This document shows, piece by piece, positions 25,124-33,087 of a stretch of 64,000 nt of DNA. Numbering within the stretch: position 1 is the stretch's first letter; every line of letters begins with the position of its first letter. Source of the stretch: Flavobacterium frigoris PS1 (GTDB lineage Bacteria; Bacteroidota; Bacteroidia; Flavobacteriales; Flavobacteriaceae); contig NZ_AHKF01000017.1 of NCBI RefSeq assembly GCF_000252125.1, positions 1-64,000 of the forward strand, given 5' to 3'. The position numbers were made by a program, and so were the translations under genes. Below the pieces are notes generated by a model that searched no databases, was not told the DNA's origin, and saw only the letters and a list, made by a program, of their open reading frames with translations.

Positions 25124-25187
25124 GCCACGAATTCCAAATATAAACACAGATTCATTTTGTGTGAATACTTGAAGTTCGTGGCTTTTT
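25124..25187 (+). repeat. Near-perfect 59-bp palindrome (GCCACGAA...TTCGTGGC)
   Basis: GCCACGAATTC...GAAGTTCGTGGC with matching inner ACACA/TGTGT arms; flanked by T-runs on both sides. It could act as terminator of the preceding gene (TTTTT follows) or be a dispersed Bacteroidota-type intergenic palindrome. Only this copy in the window. Confidence 0.6.
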
Positions 25188-25230
25188 AAATCTAAAAAAT
25201 AAAGACAACAATTCTAAAACTGAAATACAG

Positions 25231-25713
25231 ATGACATTTACTGCAATAGATTTTGAAACTGCGACGGCATTCCATCCTTGCTCCGTGGGTATTGTTACAG
25301 TAGAAAACGGAATAATTGTAGATGAGTTTGTTACTTTAATCAAACCACCTAATAATATTTATTCTCCCTTTACAATTCAGGTGCACGGCATATACCCGCG
25401 AGACACGGTAAATGCAAAGTCATTCTTACAAGTATTTCCTGAAATACAAAAACGACTTCAAAATAGAGTAGTTGTTGCGCATAATGAAAGTTTTGACAGG
25501 AATGTCCTGGCTAAATCCATGGCGTTATATAATTTAAATTATGAAGATTTGAATATTGGTTCCCGCTGGCAATGCACTGTCAAAATTTACAAAGCCAAAG
25601 GCTTGAAGCCAACAAAATTGAGTGACTGCTGCCGTGAGATGAAGATCGCGTTAAATCACCATGAAGCCTTATCAGACGCTAGGGCTTGTGCCAAACTATA
25701 TATGTTGCGATAG
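25231..25713 (+). CDS. DEDDh 3'-5' exonuclease (DnaQ-like)
   Basis: A 160-aa cytoplasmic nuclease of the DnaQ/RNase T superfamily. The DEDDh active site is visible: Asp and Glu in AIDFETATAFHPCSVG (Exo I), Asp in VAHNESFDRNVL (Exo II) and His/Asp in LNHHEALSDARACAKL (Exo III). At this length it is a stand-alone exonuclease, not the polymerase epsilon subunit with extra domains. Separate from neighbours by 126 and 102 bp. Confidence 0.9.
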   Translation: MTFTAIDFETATAFHPCSVGIVTVENGIIVDEFVTLIKPPNNIYSPFTIQVHGIYPRDTVNAKSFLQVFPEIQKRLQNRVVVAHNESFDRNVLAKSMALYNLNYEDLNIGSRWQCTVKIYKAKGLKPTKLSDCCREMKIALNHHEALSDARACAKLYMLR

Positions 25714-25815
25714 TTGCAATTCAAATAAGTTGCAATTCAATTTGCTGATTTTTTACAAATGAATTAAGCTGTTCTTTTTTTTATTACTTTAGTTATTAAA
25801 TAACAAGGTTTTACG

Positions 25816-27087
25816 ATGAAAGAAGATTTTCTGCATTACCTCTGGAGATTTAAGAAGTTTGATACTCTTAATTTAAAAACTTCCAACAATGAGGATATTA
25901 CAATTAGTAACGTTGGTCAGTACCTTGAGCTAGCCGGCCCTGATTTTTTCAATGCCCAGATAACCATTGGTAATCAGAAATGGGCTGGTAATGTTGAAAT
26001 ACATCTTAAGTCATCAGATTGGTATGTGCATCATCACGAAAAGGATGCTGCTTACGAAAACGTAATTCTTCATGTAGTTTGGGAACATGACACGGAGATT
26101 TTTAGAAAAAATAATGTCGAAATTCCTGTTTTAGAGCTCAAAAAATACGTCGATAACTCGGCATTGGTTAATTATGAGCTATTGATGACTCCAAAATCGT
26201 GGATTTATTGCGAAAAGGAGCTTAACAGCGTAGATGTTTTTGTGGTCAAGAATTGGCAAGAACGCTTGTTTTTTGAACGGCTGGAGCGGAAGTCAAAGCC
26301 CATTGAGGAATTGTTAGTACAAACTAATAATGATTGGGAAACCGTTTTGTTTATGCTTTTGGCAAAAAACTTTGGACTCAATACAAATGGGGATCTATTT
26401 TTTAAAATAGCCAATTCAATCCCTTTTTCAATTATTAGAAAAGAAAGTTTTGAGCAGGAGAATTTAGAGGCTTTATTGTTTGGAAATGCAGGTCTGTTGG
26501 ATGAAGAAAAAGAAGATAATTACTATAAGGATTTGAAATTTAGGTTTAGCTACTTGTCACAGAAATATCAGATAGAAAGAAACTTATTTGAACCAGTTCA
26601 GTTTTTTAAGCATCGTCCGGATAATTTTCCCACAATTCGGCTTTCGCAGTTGGCAAGTTTATATCATTTTGAACAAAACCTATTTTCTAAAATAAGCGCG
26701 ATTGAATCACTCTATTCGATTTATACGCTGTTTAAAGTTAGTACTTTGGATTATTGGCAAGATCATTATCAGTTTGATAAAAAAAGTCCTGCAAAGAAAA
26801 AAATGCTTTCTAAATCATTTGTCGATTTGATTGTCATCAATACTATAATTCCAATTTTATTTGCCTATGCAAAAAGTCAAGGGAAAGAAATTTCGGAAAA
26901 CGTAATTGAATTGATAAATAAGATCTCTCCAGAGAAGAATGCGATTATAGATAAGTTTAGCTCTTTTGGGATAAAATCAGCAAACGCTTTTGAAACTCAA
27001 TCATTGTTGCAGCTCAAAAACGAGTATTGCAATAAAAGTAAGTGTCTGGAATGTGCCATTGGAATGGAATTATTGAAGAATAATTAA
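25816..27087 (+). CDS. DUF2851 family protein
   Basis: A 423-aa soluble protein of the DUF2851 family, recognised from FLHYLWRFKKFDTLNLKTSN at the start, LELAGPDFFNAQITIGNQ (GPDFFNAxI motif), NVEIHLKSSDWYVHHHEKDAAYENVILHVVWEHD and a C-terminal cysteine cluster (QLKNEYCNKSKCLECAIGMELL). The N-terminal half holds a DWxxHxHxxD-like histidine/aspartate cluster that might bind metal. Function unknown. The small PspC-like gene starts 37 bp downstream. Confidence 0.85.
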   Translation: MKEDFLHYLWRFKKFDTLNLKTSNNEDITISNVGQYLELAGPDFFNAQITIGNQKWAGNVEIHLKSSDWYVHHHEKDAAYENVILHVVWEHDTEIFRKNNVEIPVLELKKYVDNSALVNYELLMTPKSWIYCEKELNSVDVFVVKNWQERLFFERLERKSKPIEELLVQTNNDWETVLFMLLAKNFGLNTNGDLFFKIANSIPFSIIRKESFEQENLEALLFGNAGLLDEEKEDNYYKDLKFRFSYLSQKYQIERNLFEPVQFFKHRPDNFPTIRLSQLASLYHFEQNLFSKISAIESLYSIYTLFKVSTLDYWQDHYQFDKKSPAKKKMLSKSFVDLIVINTIIPILFAYAKSQGKEISENVIELINKISPEKNAIIDKFSSFGIKSANAFETQSLLQLKNEYCNKSKCLECAIGMELLKNN

Positions 27088-27113
27088 TAGAACGAGTCTA
27101 TCATAAAATTCAG

Positions 27114-27121
27114 TATTTTTG
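27114..27121 (+). promoter_or_regulatory. -7 promoter element directly upstream of the PspC-like gene
   Basis: TATTTTTG ends 3 nt before the ATG at 27125, so the predicted transcript would begin at the start codon. No -33 TTG at the usual spacing. Confidence 0.45.
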
Positions 27122-27124
27122 CAT

Positions 27125-27379
27125 ATGCAAAAGATACAATCAAACAATAAGTTATCATCAGTTATAAAACTTAAATATTTCTTTGAGAAATATGGTTTTC
27201 ACGTTTCTTCGCGATTAGCTGATAAATTAGGTATGCGGGTAACAAGTGTACGCCTATTTTTTATTTATATATCGTTTGTCACCGCGGGATTATGGTTTGG
27301 AGTGTATTTAACTCTAGCTTTCTGGATTAGACTTAAGGATTTGATTCGGGCAAAACGGACCTCGGTATTCGATTTATAG
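27125..27379 (+). CDS. Small PspC-like membrane protein
   Basis: An 84-aa protein: amphipathic start (KLKYFFEKYGFHVSSRLADK then LGMRVTSVRLFFIYISFV), one or two membrane helices (FIYISFVTAGLWFGVYLTLAFWI) and a short cytoplasmic RLKDLIRAKRTSVFDL tail. The SRLADKLGMRVTSVRLFF stretch and hydrophobic half match the PspC domain (phage-shock or stress membrane sensor). Such proteins are usually annotated as PspC family transcriptional regulators without evidence of DNA binding. Start chosen at ATG 27125 rather than TTG 27119. A terminator follows it. Confidence 0.75.
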   Translation: MQKIQSNNKLSSVIKLKYFFEKYGFHVSSRLADKLGMRVTSVRLFFIYISFVTAGLWFGVYLTLAFWIRLKDLIRAKRTSVFDL

Positions 27380-27397
27380 GGCTATTAAAAGGGTATA

Positions 27398-27442
27398 AAA
27401 AAAGGGACCATAAAGTAAATTGTTACTTTATGGTCCCTTTTT
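27398..27442. terminator. Bidirectional terminator, PspC-like / permease
   Basis: AAAAAGGGACCATAAAGTAA-ATTG-TTACTTTATGGTCCCTTTTT: a perfect inverted repeat with a 20-bp stem, between convergent genes. Confidence 0.93.
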
Positions 27443-27458
27443 ATGTTCTACTGAAAAA

Positions 27459-28910
27459 TTATTTTTGAGGATTGTTCAATTTACTTTTTTTCTTGCCATA
27501 TGCGAAATAAATAATAACTCCAAGTGCCATCCATATCACTAATCGAATCCAACTTTCGTAAGGAAGAGAGTACATTAAGTACAGACAAACCAATATACCT
27601 GCAATAGGTACATAGGGTACGAAAGGTGTTTTAAAAGCTCTAGGTGCGTCTGGCATTTTTTTACGCATTACCAAAATTCCGAAACAAACTAAAACGAATG
27701 CTAACAAAGTTCCGATACTTACCATATGTCCTAAATCACTTACAGGTACTAAACCAGCAAATATACTAACGAATCCCATGAAGAAAAGATTAGTTTTCCA
27801 TGGCGTACGGAATTTTGCGTGAATTTCACTGAAAAAAGAAGGTAATAAACCATCGTTACTCATAGTGTAAAATACACGGCTTTGTCCCATAAGCATAACA
27901 AGCATCACTGAAGTATAACCTGCTAAAATAGCAACGATTAACCCAGTTTGAAGAAAGTCATATCCTGTTACTGCAAATGCAGTTGCAGCTGGCTTCGCGT
28001 CATTAGCAAATAAATAATAAGGTACAAGACCTGTCATAACGTGAGCAAACAAAACATATAGTATAGTACAGATCACTAGGGAACCTAGAATTCCAATCGG
28101 CATCCCTTTTTGAGGGTTTTTTGCTTCTTGAGCTGCAGTTGAAACCGCATCAAAACCAATAAAGGCAAAGAATACTGTTCCTGCTCCTGCAGCAATTCCT
28201 GACCATCCAAACTGACCTTTTATTCCTGTATTTTCTGGAATGTATGGAGAGTAATTAGCAGGGTCAATAAATTGCCAACCTACGATAATAAAAATAATAA
28301 CAACAATAACCTTTAGGATTACCAAAATGTTGTTTATCGATGCAGATTCTTTTGTTCCTCTAATCAATAACAAGGAAAGTGAAGAAACTATTAATACAGC
28401 GGGAAGGTTGAAATATCCACCGTTTACAACTGTGCCATCACCTAATGTTAAGGTTTCCCAAGGGGAACATATAAAATTGGGGTTGAGATGTATTCCATAT
28501 TTATTTAATAACTCAAGGAGGTATCGAGACCAACTAACTCCTACGGTTGCTGCCCCAAGTGCATATTCAAGCACTAAATCCCAACCAATAATCCAAGCCA
28601 TAAATTCTCCCATAGTTGCGTAAGAATAGGTATACGCACTACCTGCTACAGGGATCATTGAGGCAAACTCTGCGTAACATAGTCCAGCAAATGCACATCC
28701 TATCGCTGCCAATATAAAGGATAAGGTTACTGCTGGTCCTGCATGCTCTGCAGCGGCTATTCCCGTTAGGGAGAATAATCCAGCCCCTATTATTGCGCCA
28801 ACTCCTAGGGCTACAAGTGAGCCTGAAGATAATGTTCTTTTTAATCCTTTTTCGGATTCTGACGCTTCATTTAGTAAAACCGATAGTGGTTTTGTTTTCC
28901 AAATTGACAT
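27459..28910 (-). CDS. APC-superfamily cationic amino acid permease
   Basis: A 483-aa integral inner-membrane transporter with about 12-14 hydrophobic helices. Family signature: LVALGVGAIIGAGLFSLTGI (first helix G-rich motif), AGPAVTLSFILAAIGCAFAGLCYAEFASMIPVAGSAYTYSYA, and GFDAVSTAAQEAKNPQKGMPIGI. It matches the cationic amino acid transporter/YfnA-like group of the APC superfamily; substrate not determinable. A TACATTTG -7 element lies about 30 bp upstream (28947-28940, minus strand) without a good -33. Cytoplasmic N-terminus (KPLSVLLNEASESEKGLKRT). Confidence 0.92.
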   Translation of the reverse strand: MSIWKTKPLSVLLNEASESEKGLKRTLSSGSLVALGVGAIIGAGLFSLTGIAAAEHAGPAVTLSFILAAIGCAFAGLCYAEFASMIPVAGSAYTYSYATMGEFMAWIIGWDLVLEYALGAATVGVSWSRYLLELLNKYGIHLNPNFICSPWETLTLGDGTVVNGGYFNLPAVLIVSSLSLLLIRGTKESASINNILVILKVIVVIIFIIVGWQFIDPANYSPYIPENTGIKGQFGWSGIAAGAGTVFFAFIGFDAVSTAAQEAKNPQKGMPIGILGSLVICTILYVLFAHVMTGLVPYYLFANDAKPAATAFAVTGYDFLQTGLIVAILAGYTSVMLVMLMGQSRVFYTMSNDGLLPSFFSEIHAKFRTPWKTNLFFMGFVSIFAGLVPVSDLGHMVSIGTLLAFVLVCFGILVMRKKMPDAPRAFKTPFVPYVPIAGILVCLYLMYSLPYESWIRLVIWMALGVIIYFAYGKKKSKLNNPQK

Positions 28911-29225
28911 ATATTTATTGGTTTTTTGTTATTAGTGCTCAAATGTATTATTTTTTACAAAATATAAAAATAATATTGCAACTAAATAAGAAAATAAAAG
29001 TGTTGCCAATGTGTAGTCTTATTCCGGATTTCGAAATATTATGGGAGTTAAATAACGATTTGCATCCTTATTGTTGAATTTTGCACGAATAATTATCATA
29101 TTTATTTTTTAGTAACGTATTTTTTTGTCGGATTATTTTATAATTTTAGTGCTGAACTTTAAAAATGGGTACTGCTTAGGGATGTTTGAAGTGAGCATAG
29201 TTTTTCACAATTAATTTTGGTCGAT
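28911..29225. other. Intergenic region between divergent genes
   Basis: About 315 AT-rich bases between the permease and helix-hairpin-helix genes, containing CAAATGTA (minus-strand -7 element) near 28940-28947 and nothing else I can support. Confidence 0.4.
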
Positions 29226-30113
29226 ATGGATTTCAAAAAAGCAGCTTTTTATTTTAAATTCTCGAAAAGTCAGCAAACTGGGATTTTGTTTCTCTTTGCT
29301 ATCATTGTGATTTTTCAAGGAGTCTATTTTTTCGATAATGCTGATTCGGTTGAAAAAGATTCTCCCGAAAAACAGAAGTGGCTTTCCATGCAAGCTGAAA
29401 TTGATTCCTTAAATCAATCAAATTCCAAAATCGTATCAAAAATTTATCCATATAACCCAAATTTCATTACGGATTATAAAGGTTATAAACTTGGTATGTC
29501 AGTTGAAGAGATAGATAGGCTTCTCGCATTTAGAAAAGAAAATAAATATGTGAATTCAGCAAATGAATTTCAGGCTGTAACCAATGTATCTGACTCCTTA
29601 TTAAAAGTAATGGCAGTGGACTTTAAGTTTCCTGATTGGGTTAAAAATAGAGAAGCGTATAAAAAGAATGTGAATTATGAAAAAAAGGATTTTGTACAAA
29701 AACATGTGGTTGTGTTGTCTGATATCAATAAAGCAACTCAAGAAGATTTAATTAAAATATATGGCATTGGTGAGGTTATTTCGCTTAGAATTTTAAGGCT
29801 AAAGGAAAGTCTTGGTGGGTTTGTTTCTATGGAGCAGATGAAAGATGTTTGGGGGTTGTCAGCCGAGGTTATCGATAATCTTAATTCACATTTTAAGATC
29901 ATGGCCGTGCCTAAAATAGACAAAATTGACATAAACAATGCCTCATTAAAGGAATTGGCAAAGTTTCCTTACTTTAAATATGGTGTAGCTAAATCAATTG
30001 TGACGTATAGAAGTATGAATGGGGATTTTAAGTCTTTTGAGGATTTGGCAAAAATTAACGATTTTCCTGTTGAAAAATTAAAAATAATAGAGTTATATTT
30101 GGCTTTTAATTAG
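29226..30113 (+). CDS. Helix-hairpin-helix (ComEA-like) membrane-anchored protein
   Basis: A 295-aa protein from ATG 29226 (the ORF also reads from TTG 29217). One N-terminal membrane helix (about residues 18-35, GILFLFAIIVIFQGVYFF), then a ComEA-type series of helix-hairpin-helix units: DINKATQEDLIKIYGIGEVISLRIL and DINNASLKELAKFPYFKYGVAKSIVTYR with the typical (D)IN-A-x-x-x-L pattern. HhH units of this kind bind DNA without sequence preference; ComEA proteins are periplasmic DNA receptors in competence. Here no other competence gene is adjacent, so function is open. Confidence 0.8.
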   Translation: MDFKKAAFYFKFSKSQQTGILFLFAIIVIFQGVYFFDNADSVEKDSPEKQKWLSMQAEIDSLNQSNSKIVSKIYPYNPNFITDYKGYKLGMSVEEIDRLLAFRKENKYVNSANEFQAVTNVSDSLLKVMAVDFKFPDWVKNREAYKKNVNYEKKDFVQKHVVVLSDINKATQEDLIKIYGIGEVISLRILRLKESLGGFVSMEQMKDVWGLSAEVIDNLNSHFKIMAVPKIDKIDINNASLKELAKFPYFKYGVAKSIVTYRSMNGDFKSFEDLAKINDFPVEKLKIIELYLAFN

Positions 30114-30284
30114 AAGTACATAATAAAGGTTGTTTGTTTATTGGTTAATTGGCTTTGAAATGCTAGTGTGAGTAGTAGTAAACTTTCTATTCAACAGTAG
30201 CTCTATGAGCTTAAAAACTTTAATTTTGATTATTATAAAATAATTTACCTCGATTTATAAAAATAAATAAAAAAATATATTTAC

Positions 30285-31454
30285 ATGAATTCATTATATT
30301 TCACAGAAGAGCACCAGTCTTTTAGAGCGAGTTTGAAAGATTTTTTGCAAAAGGAAGTTGTACCTCATATTGAGAAATGGGAGAAAACGGGTACAATAGA
30401 ACGTTTTATATGGAAGAAGTTTGGAGAAATGGGTTTTTTTGGAATTCCTTATCCTGAAGTTTACGGAGGGTTAAATTTAGATTTATTTTACACCGTTATT
30501 TTTTTAGAAGAACTTCAAAAAGTAAAATCTGCTGGTTTTGCAGCTGCAATGTGGGCGCATTCTTATTTAGCAATGACACATTTAAATGCGGAAGGCGATG
30601 AGCGTATTAAACAAGATTATTTAGTACCGAGTATTGCTGGTGATAAAATAGGTGCGTTATGTATTACGGAGCCTTTCGGCGGTAGTGATGTTGCGGCTAT
30701 GCGTACCACAGCGATAAAAAAAGGAGATAAGTATATTATCAAAGGTTCTAAAACATTTATTACAAATGGTGTTTATGGTGATTATTATGTAGTTGCCGCA
30801 AAGACAAGTCCAGAGCTTGGAAACAAGGGGATAAGTATTTTTTTGGTAGATAGTAATCTTAAAGGAGTTTCTGCTGTAAAGCTGGATAAATTGGGTTGGA
30901 GAGCTTCAGATACTGGCGAAATTGCATTTGATGACGTAGAAATTCCTGTTGAAAATTTAATGGGCGAAGAAGGAAAGGGGTTTCCTTATATTATGCAGCA
31001 TTTTGCTTTAGAACGCTTGATTATGGCTATAAATGCACATGCTAGAGCCGAGTATGCAATTGACTATGCGATAGATTATATGTCGCAACGAGAAGCATTT
31101 GGTAAAACAATAGATAAGTTCCAGGCTTTAAGACATAAATTAGTAGAGAACGCTACAGACGTAGAGCATTGTAAAGTGTTTAATTATTCAGCTGTTGCTA
31201 GGTTAGACAAAGGCGAGTATGTAGTAAAGGAAGCTACTATGGCCAAATTAAAATCGACTCAAGTAGCTGATGAGACAATTTACAGTTGCTTACAAATGTT
31301 AGGAGGATATGGTTACATGGAAGAATATCCGCTAGCGCGTTTATTTAGAGATAGCCGATTAGGGCCGATAGGTGGTGGAACATCAGAAATACTTAAGGAG
31401 ATATTAGCGAAAATGATAATTGATAAACAAAATTATAAGCCAGCTGTGAAATAA
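30285..31454 (+). CDS. Acyl-CoA dehydrogenase
   Basis: A 389-aa cytosolic flavoprotein oxidising acyl-CoA thioesters at the alpha-beta bond. Features: FGEMGFFGIPYPEVYGGLNL, ALCITEPFGGSDVAAMRTTA (FAD contact), GSKTFITNG, GERIMAINAH-like helix (LERLIMAINAHARAEYAI), and the C-terminal LQMLGGYGYMEEYPLARLFRD. The catalytic base position of medium-chain enzymes (Glu in YEGT near the end) is replaced by IGGGTSEI, while Glu243 in the LERL helix is present, as in long-chain and isovaleryl-CoA dehydrogenases. Substrate not determinable. Monocistronic with its own terminator. Confidence 0.93.
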   Translation: MNSLYFTEEHQSFRASLKDFLQKEVVPHIEKWEKTGTIERFIWKKFGEMGFFGIPYPEVYGGLNLDLFYTVIFLEELQKVKSAGFAAAMWAHSYLAMTHLNAEGDERIKQDYLVPSIAGDKIGALCITEPFGGSDVAAMRTTAIKKGDKYIIKGSKTFITNGVYGDYYVVAAKTSPELGNKGISIFLVDSNLKGVSAVKLDKLGWRASDTGEIAFDDVEIPVENLMGEEGKGFPYIMQHFALERLIMAINAHARAEYAIDYAIDYMSQREAFGKTIDKFQALRHKLVENATDVEHCKVFNYSAVARLDKGEYVVKEATMAKLKSTQVADETIYSCLQMLGGYGYMEEYPLARLFRDSRLGPIGGGTSEILKEILAKMIIDKQNYKPAVK

Positions 31455-31476
31455 TGACTAGCGTATTTAAATGACT

Positions 31477-31510
31477 AAAAATCCTGTTTGTATTAAACAG
31501 GATTTTTTTT
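31477..31510 (+). terminator. Terminator of the acyl-CoA dehydrogenase gene
   Basis: ATCCTGTTT-GTATT-AAACAGGAT followed by eight T. Confidence 0.88.
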
Positions 31511-31643
31511 GTGATATTGAAAGCTGTAATAACTAGTTTTTGCTGGCCGAATTGATAATGTTTTTGGAAGCTAAATAATTTGTTACAACATAAAACAAGC
31601 TTGCTGAAAGAGTAAGTGATTCAAGTACAATCGAAAGTTACAA

Positions 31644-32711
31644 TTATTTACGATTGTCGCTTTTTTCATTGATACCTTCAACTATAACCTCTTGGACAAT
31701 TTCATGTTCTTCTTGTTCTAGAGTTTCTATTAAGTCTTGTTGTTCAGCTGTTTTTTTATTAATAAAAAACGTTGAATATATAGGGAAATGATCTGAATCA
31801 ATGGTTTCTAGAGTTTTTAGCTCTTCGACAAAAATATCGGCTGTGTGAAACATTAAATCGATTGGGAATCTCAAAAACCAGTATTTTGTGTGGTAGCTTG
31901 AAATAAAGCCTCTTCCTATTCTGCCATCAATTGTTTCACTTGTTTTTCTGAATAGGATCGATGATTTTGCCCATGCCACATTATTAAAGTCTCCTAGTAC
32001 TACAGTTGTATTTGCGTTTGCTTTTATTTTTTTTGCTACACTTAATAGCTCTCCGTCTCTTTCTTTTGAGTTCTCTTCCTCTGTTGGACTAGGAGGGGGA
32101 GGATGAATAGCAAAAAATGTAAAGTTAAAATTATCATTGGTTTTAATTTTAGCTTCTATACTGGGTAAATCATCGGCTACAAAATAGTGTACTTGATGTT
32201 CTGTCATCTGTAATTTAGAGTAAAAGTGCATGCCATAGGTATTGTTTAATCCTATTTTTATACTATATGGGTATTCTAAATCCAAAACCGAGAGTGCTTT
32301 TTCCCAGTTTTTATCGGACTCCATTGTTAAAAAAATATCAGGGCTGTATTTATGTATTAAATTGACGAATTTTTCATACTCTTTGTTTTCTTGAAAAACA
32401 TTTGCAGATATAACTGTAATTTTCTTCGAAGAAATGTTGGAATGTTTCTTTTGATTTGTTTTGTAAAAAGAATTGTACTTGTAGAATGATTTTATATGTA
32501 TTAAAACACTTATAAATGTCAGGGCTTGCAATATTTTTATCCAAATAGTAAAGTTATCGACTATTAATAAGCTTGAAATAAGCGTGGTTAATTGTAAAAT
32601 TACGATTTGAATTTTACCGTATTCAAATATTCTAAAGAACCAATGTGTCAGTGGTAAGTTAGGTATAAAACTTATTATAAGTAATAGAGTTGAAATGATG
32701 ATAAACCACAT
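31644..32711 (-). CDS. Membrane-anchored endonuclease/exonuclease/phosphatase family protein
   Basis: A 355-aa protein with about three N-terminal membrane helices (residues 1-72) and a following EEP-fold domain. Catalytic residues of the DNase I/AP-endonuclease fold: Asn in VISANVF, Glu in FLTMESDKNW, His in FAIHPPPP, Asp/Asn in VVLGDFNNV, and Asp/His in DSDHFPIY. The C-terminal 40 residues are acidic and Gln/Glu-rich (LIETLEQEEHEIVQEVIVEG). Substrate (nucleic acid, phospholipid or other) cannot be told; a periplasmic hydrolase is typical of such membrane-tethered members. Convergent with rpsU transcripts downstream? No: it is divergent from rpsU, with the two starts 110 bp apart. Confidence 0.85.
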   Translation of the reverse strand: MWFIIISTLLLIISFIPNLPLTHWFFRIFEYGKIQIVILQLTTLISSLLIVDNFTIWIKILQALTFISVLIHIKSFYKYNSFYKTNQKKHSNISSKKITVISANVFQENKEYEKFVNLIHKYSPDIFLTMESDKNWEKALSVLDLEYPYSIKIGLNNTYGMHFYSKLQMTEHQVHYFVADDLPSIEAKIKTNDNFNFTFFAIHPPPPSPTEEENSKERDGELLSVAKKIKANANTTVVLGDFNNVAWAKSSILFRKTSETIDGRIGRGFISSYHTKYWFLRFPIDLMFHTADIFVEELKTLETIDSDHFPIYSTFFINKKTAEQQDLIETLEQEEHEIVQEVIVEGINEKSDNRK

Positions 32712-32761
32712 GTGTTGTTCTTTTTTTAGGTAAAAATAAAGAAAAATGATTGATCAATTAC

Positions 32762-32791
32762 TTGTTAGTTCGTATTATTATCTTACTTTTG
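32762..32791 (+). promoter_or_regulatory. rpsU promoter
   Basis: TTG (32762-32764), 19-nt spacer, TACTTTTG (32784-32791): an optimal Bacteroidota promoter, 30 bp before the rpsU start. Confidence 0.8.
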
Positions 32792-32802
32792 CACACTTAA
32801 CG

Positions 32803-32812
32803 AAAGGGGGTG
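32803..32812 (+). promoter_or_regulatory. Extended Shine-Dalgarno of rpsU
   Basis: AAAGGGGGTG, 8 nt before the ATG, pairs with the 16S 3' tail (anti-SD CACCTCCTTT) with one G-U wobble. Nearly all other starts in this window lack an SD. In Flavobacterium johnsoniae bS21 hides the anti-SD, and rpsU is a rare gene that keeps a strong SD, which makes this an autoregulatory element by analogy. Confidence 0.75.
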
Positions 32813-32820
32813 TCAAAATT

Positions 32821-33015
32821 ATGTTAATTATACCAATTAAAGACGGAGAAAATATCGATAGAGCATTAAAGCGCTATAAAAGAAAATTTGATAAAACAGG
32901 AACTGTTCGTCAGTTACGTGCACGAACTGCTTTTATTAAGCCTTCTGTAAAAAATAGAATTAAAGTTCAAAAAGCAGCTTATATTCAAAACATGAAAGAC
33001 AACTTAGAGAACTAA
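32821..33015 (+). CDS. rpsU: 30S ribosomal protein bS21
   Basis: A 64-aa basic protein of the small subunit, starting MLIIPIKDGENIDRALKRYK at 32821 (the longer ORF from 32746 runs through the promoter). Conserved features: GENIDRALKRYKRKFDKTG and a Lys/Arg-rich C-terminal helix. In Bacteroidota bS21 lies near the platform and occludes the 3' end of 16S rRNA, which is why these genomes hardly use SD sequences. Single-gene transcript: promoter 32762, strong terminator at 33040. The extended SD fits self-limited expression: ribosomes lacking bS21 translate rpsU best. Confidence 0.96.
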   Translation: MLIIPIKDGENIDRALKRYKRKFDKTGTVRQLRARTAFIKPSVKNRIKVQKAAYIQNMKDNLEN

Positions 33016-33039
33016 GTTATTTCTTTTCAGAATTAAATT

Positions 33040-33085
33040 CCGTTAGTCATTAAAGTTTCTTAACTTTGATGCTAACGGTTTTTTT
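33040..33085 (+). terminator. rpsU terminator carrying an internal -7 element
   Basis: CCGTTAG arm with an inner TTAAAGTT-TCTT-AACTTTGA stem and CTAACGG closing arm, then seven T. The 3' side of the inner stem is TAACTTTG (33061-33068), a full TAnnTTTG -7 match, 20 nt before the xerC ATG. Confidence 0.85.
33061..33068 (+). promoter_or_regulatory. Possible xerC promoter inside the rpsU terminator
   Basis: TAACTTTG, 19 bp before the recombinase ATG; predicted transcript start near 33072 with a 16-nt leader. No good TTG at 17-21 nt upstream. Confidence 0.4.
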
Positions 33086-33087
33086 AT

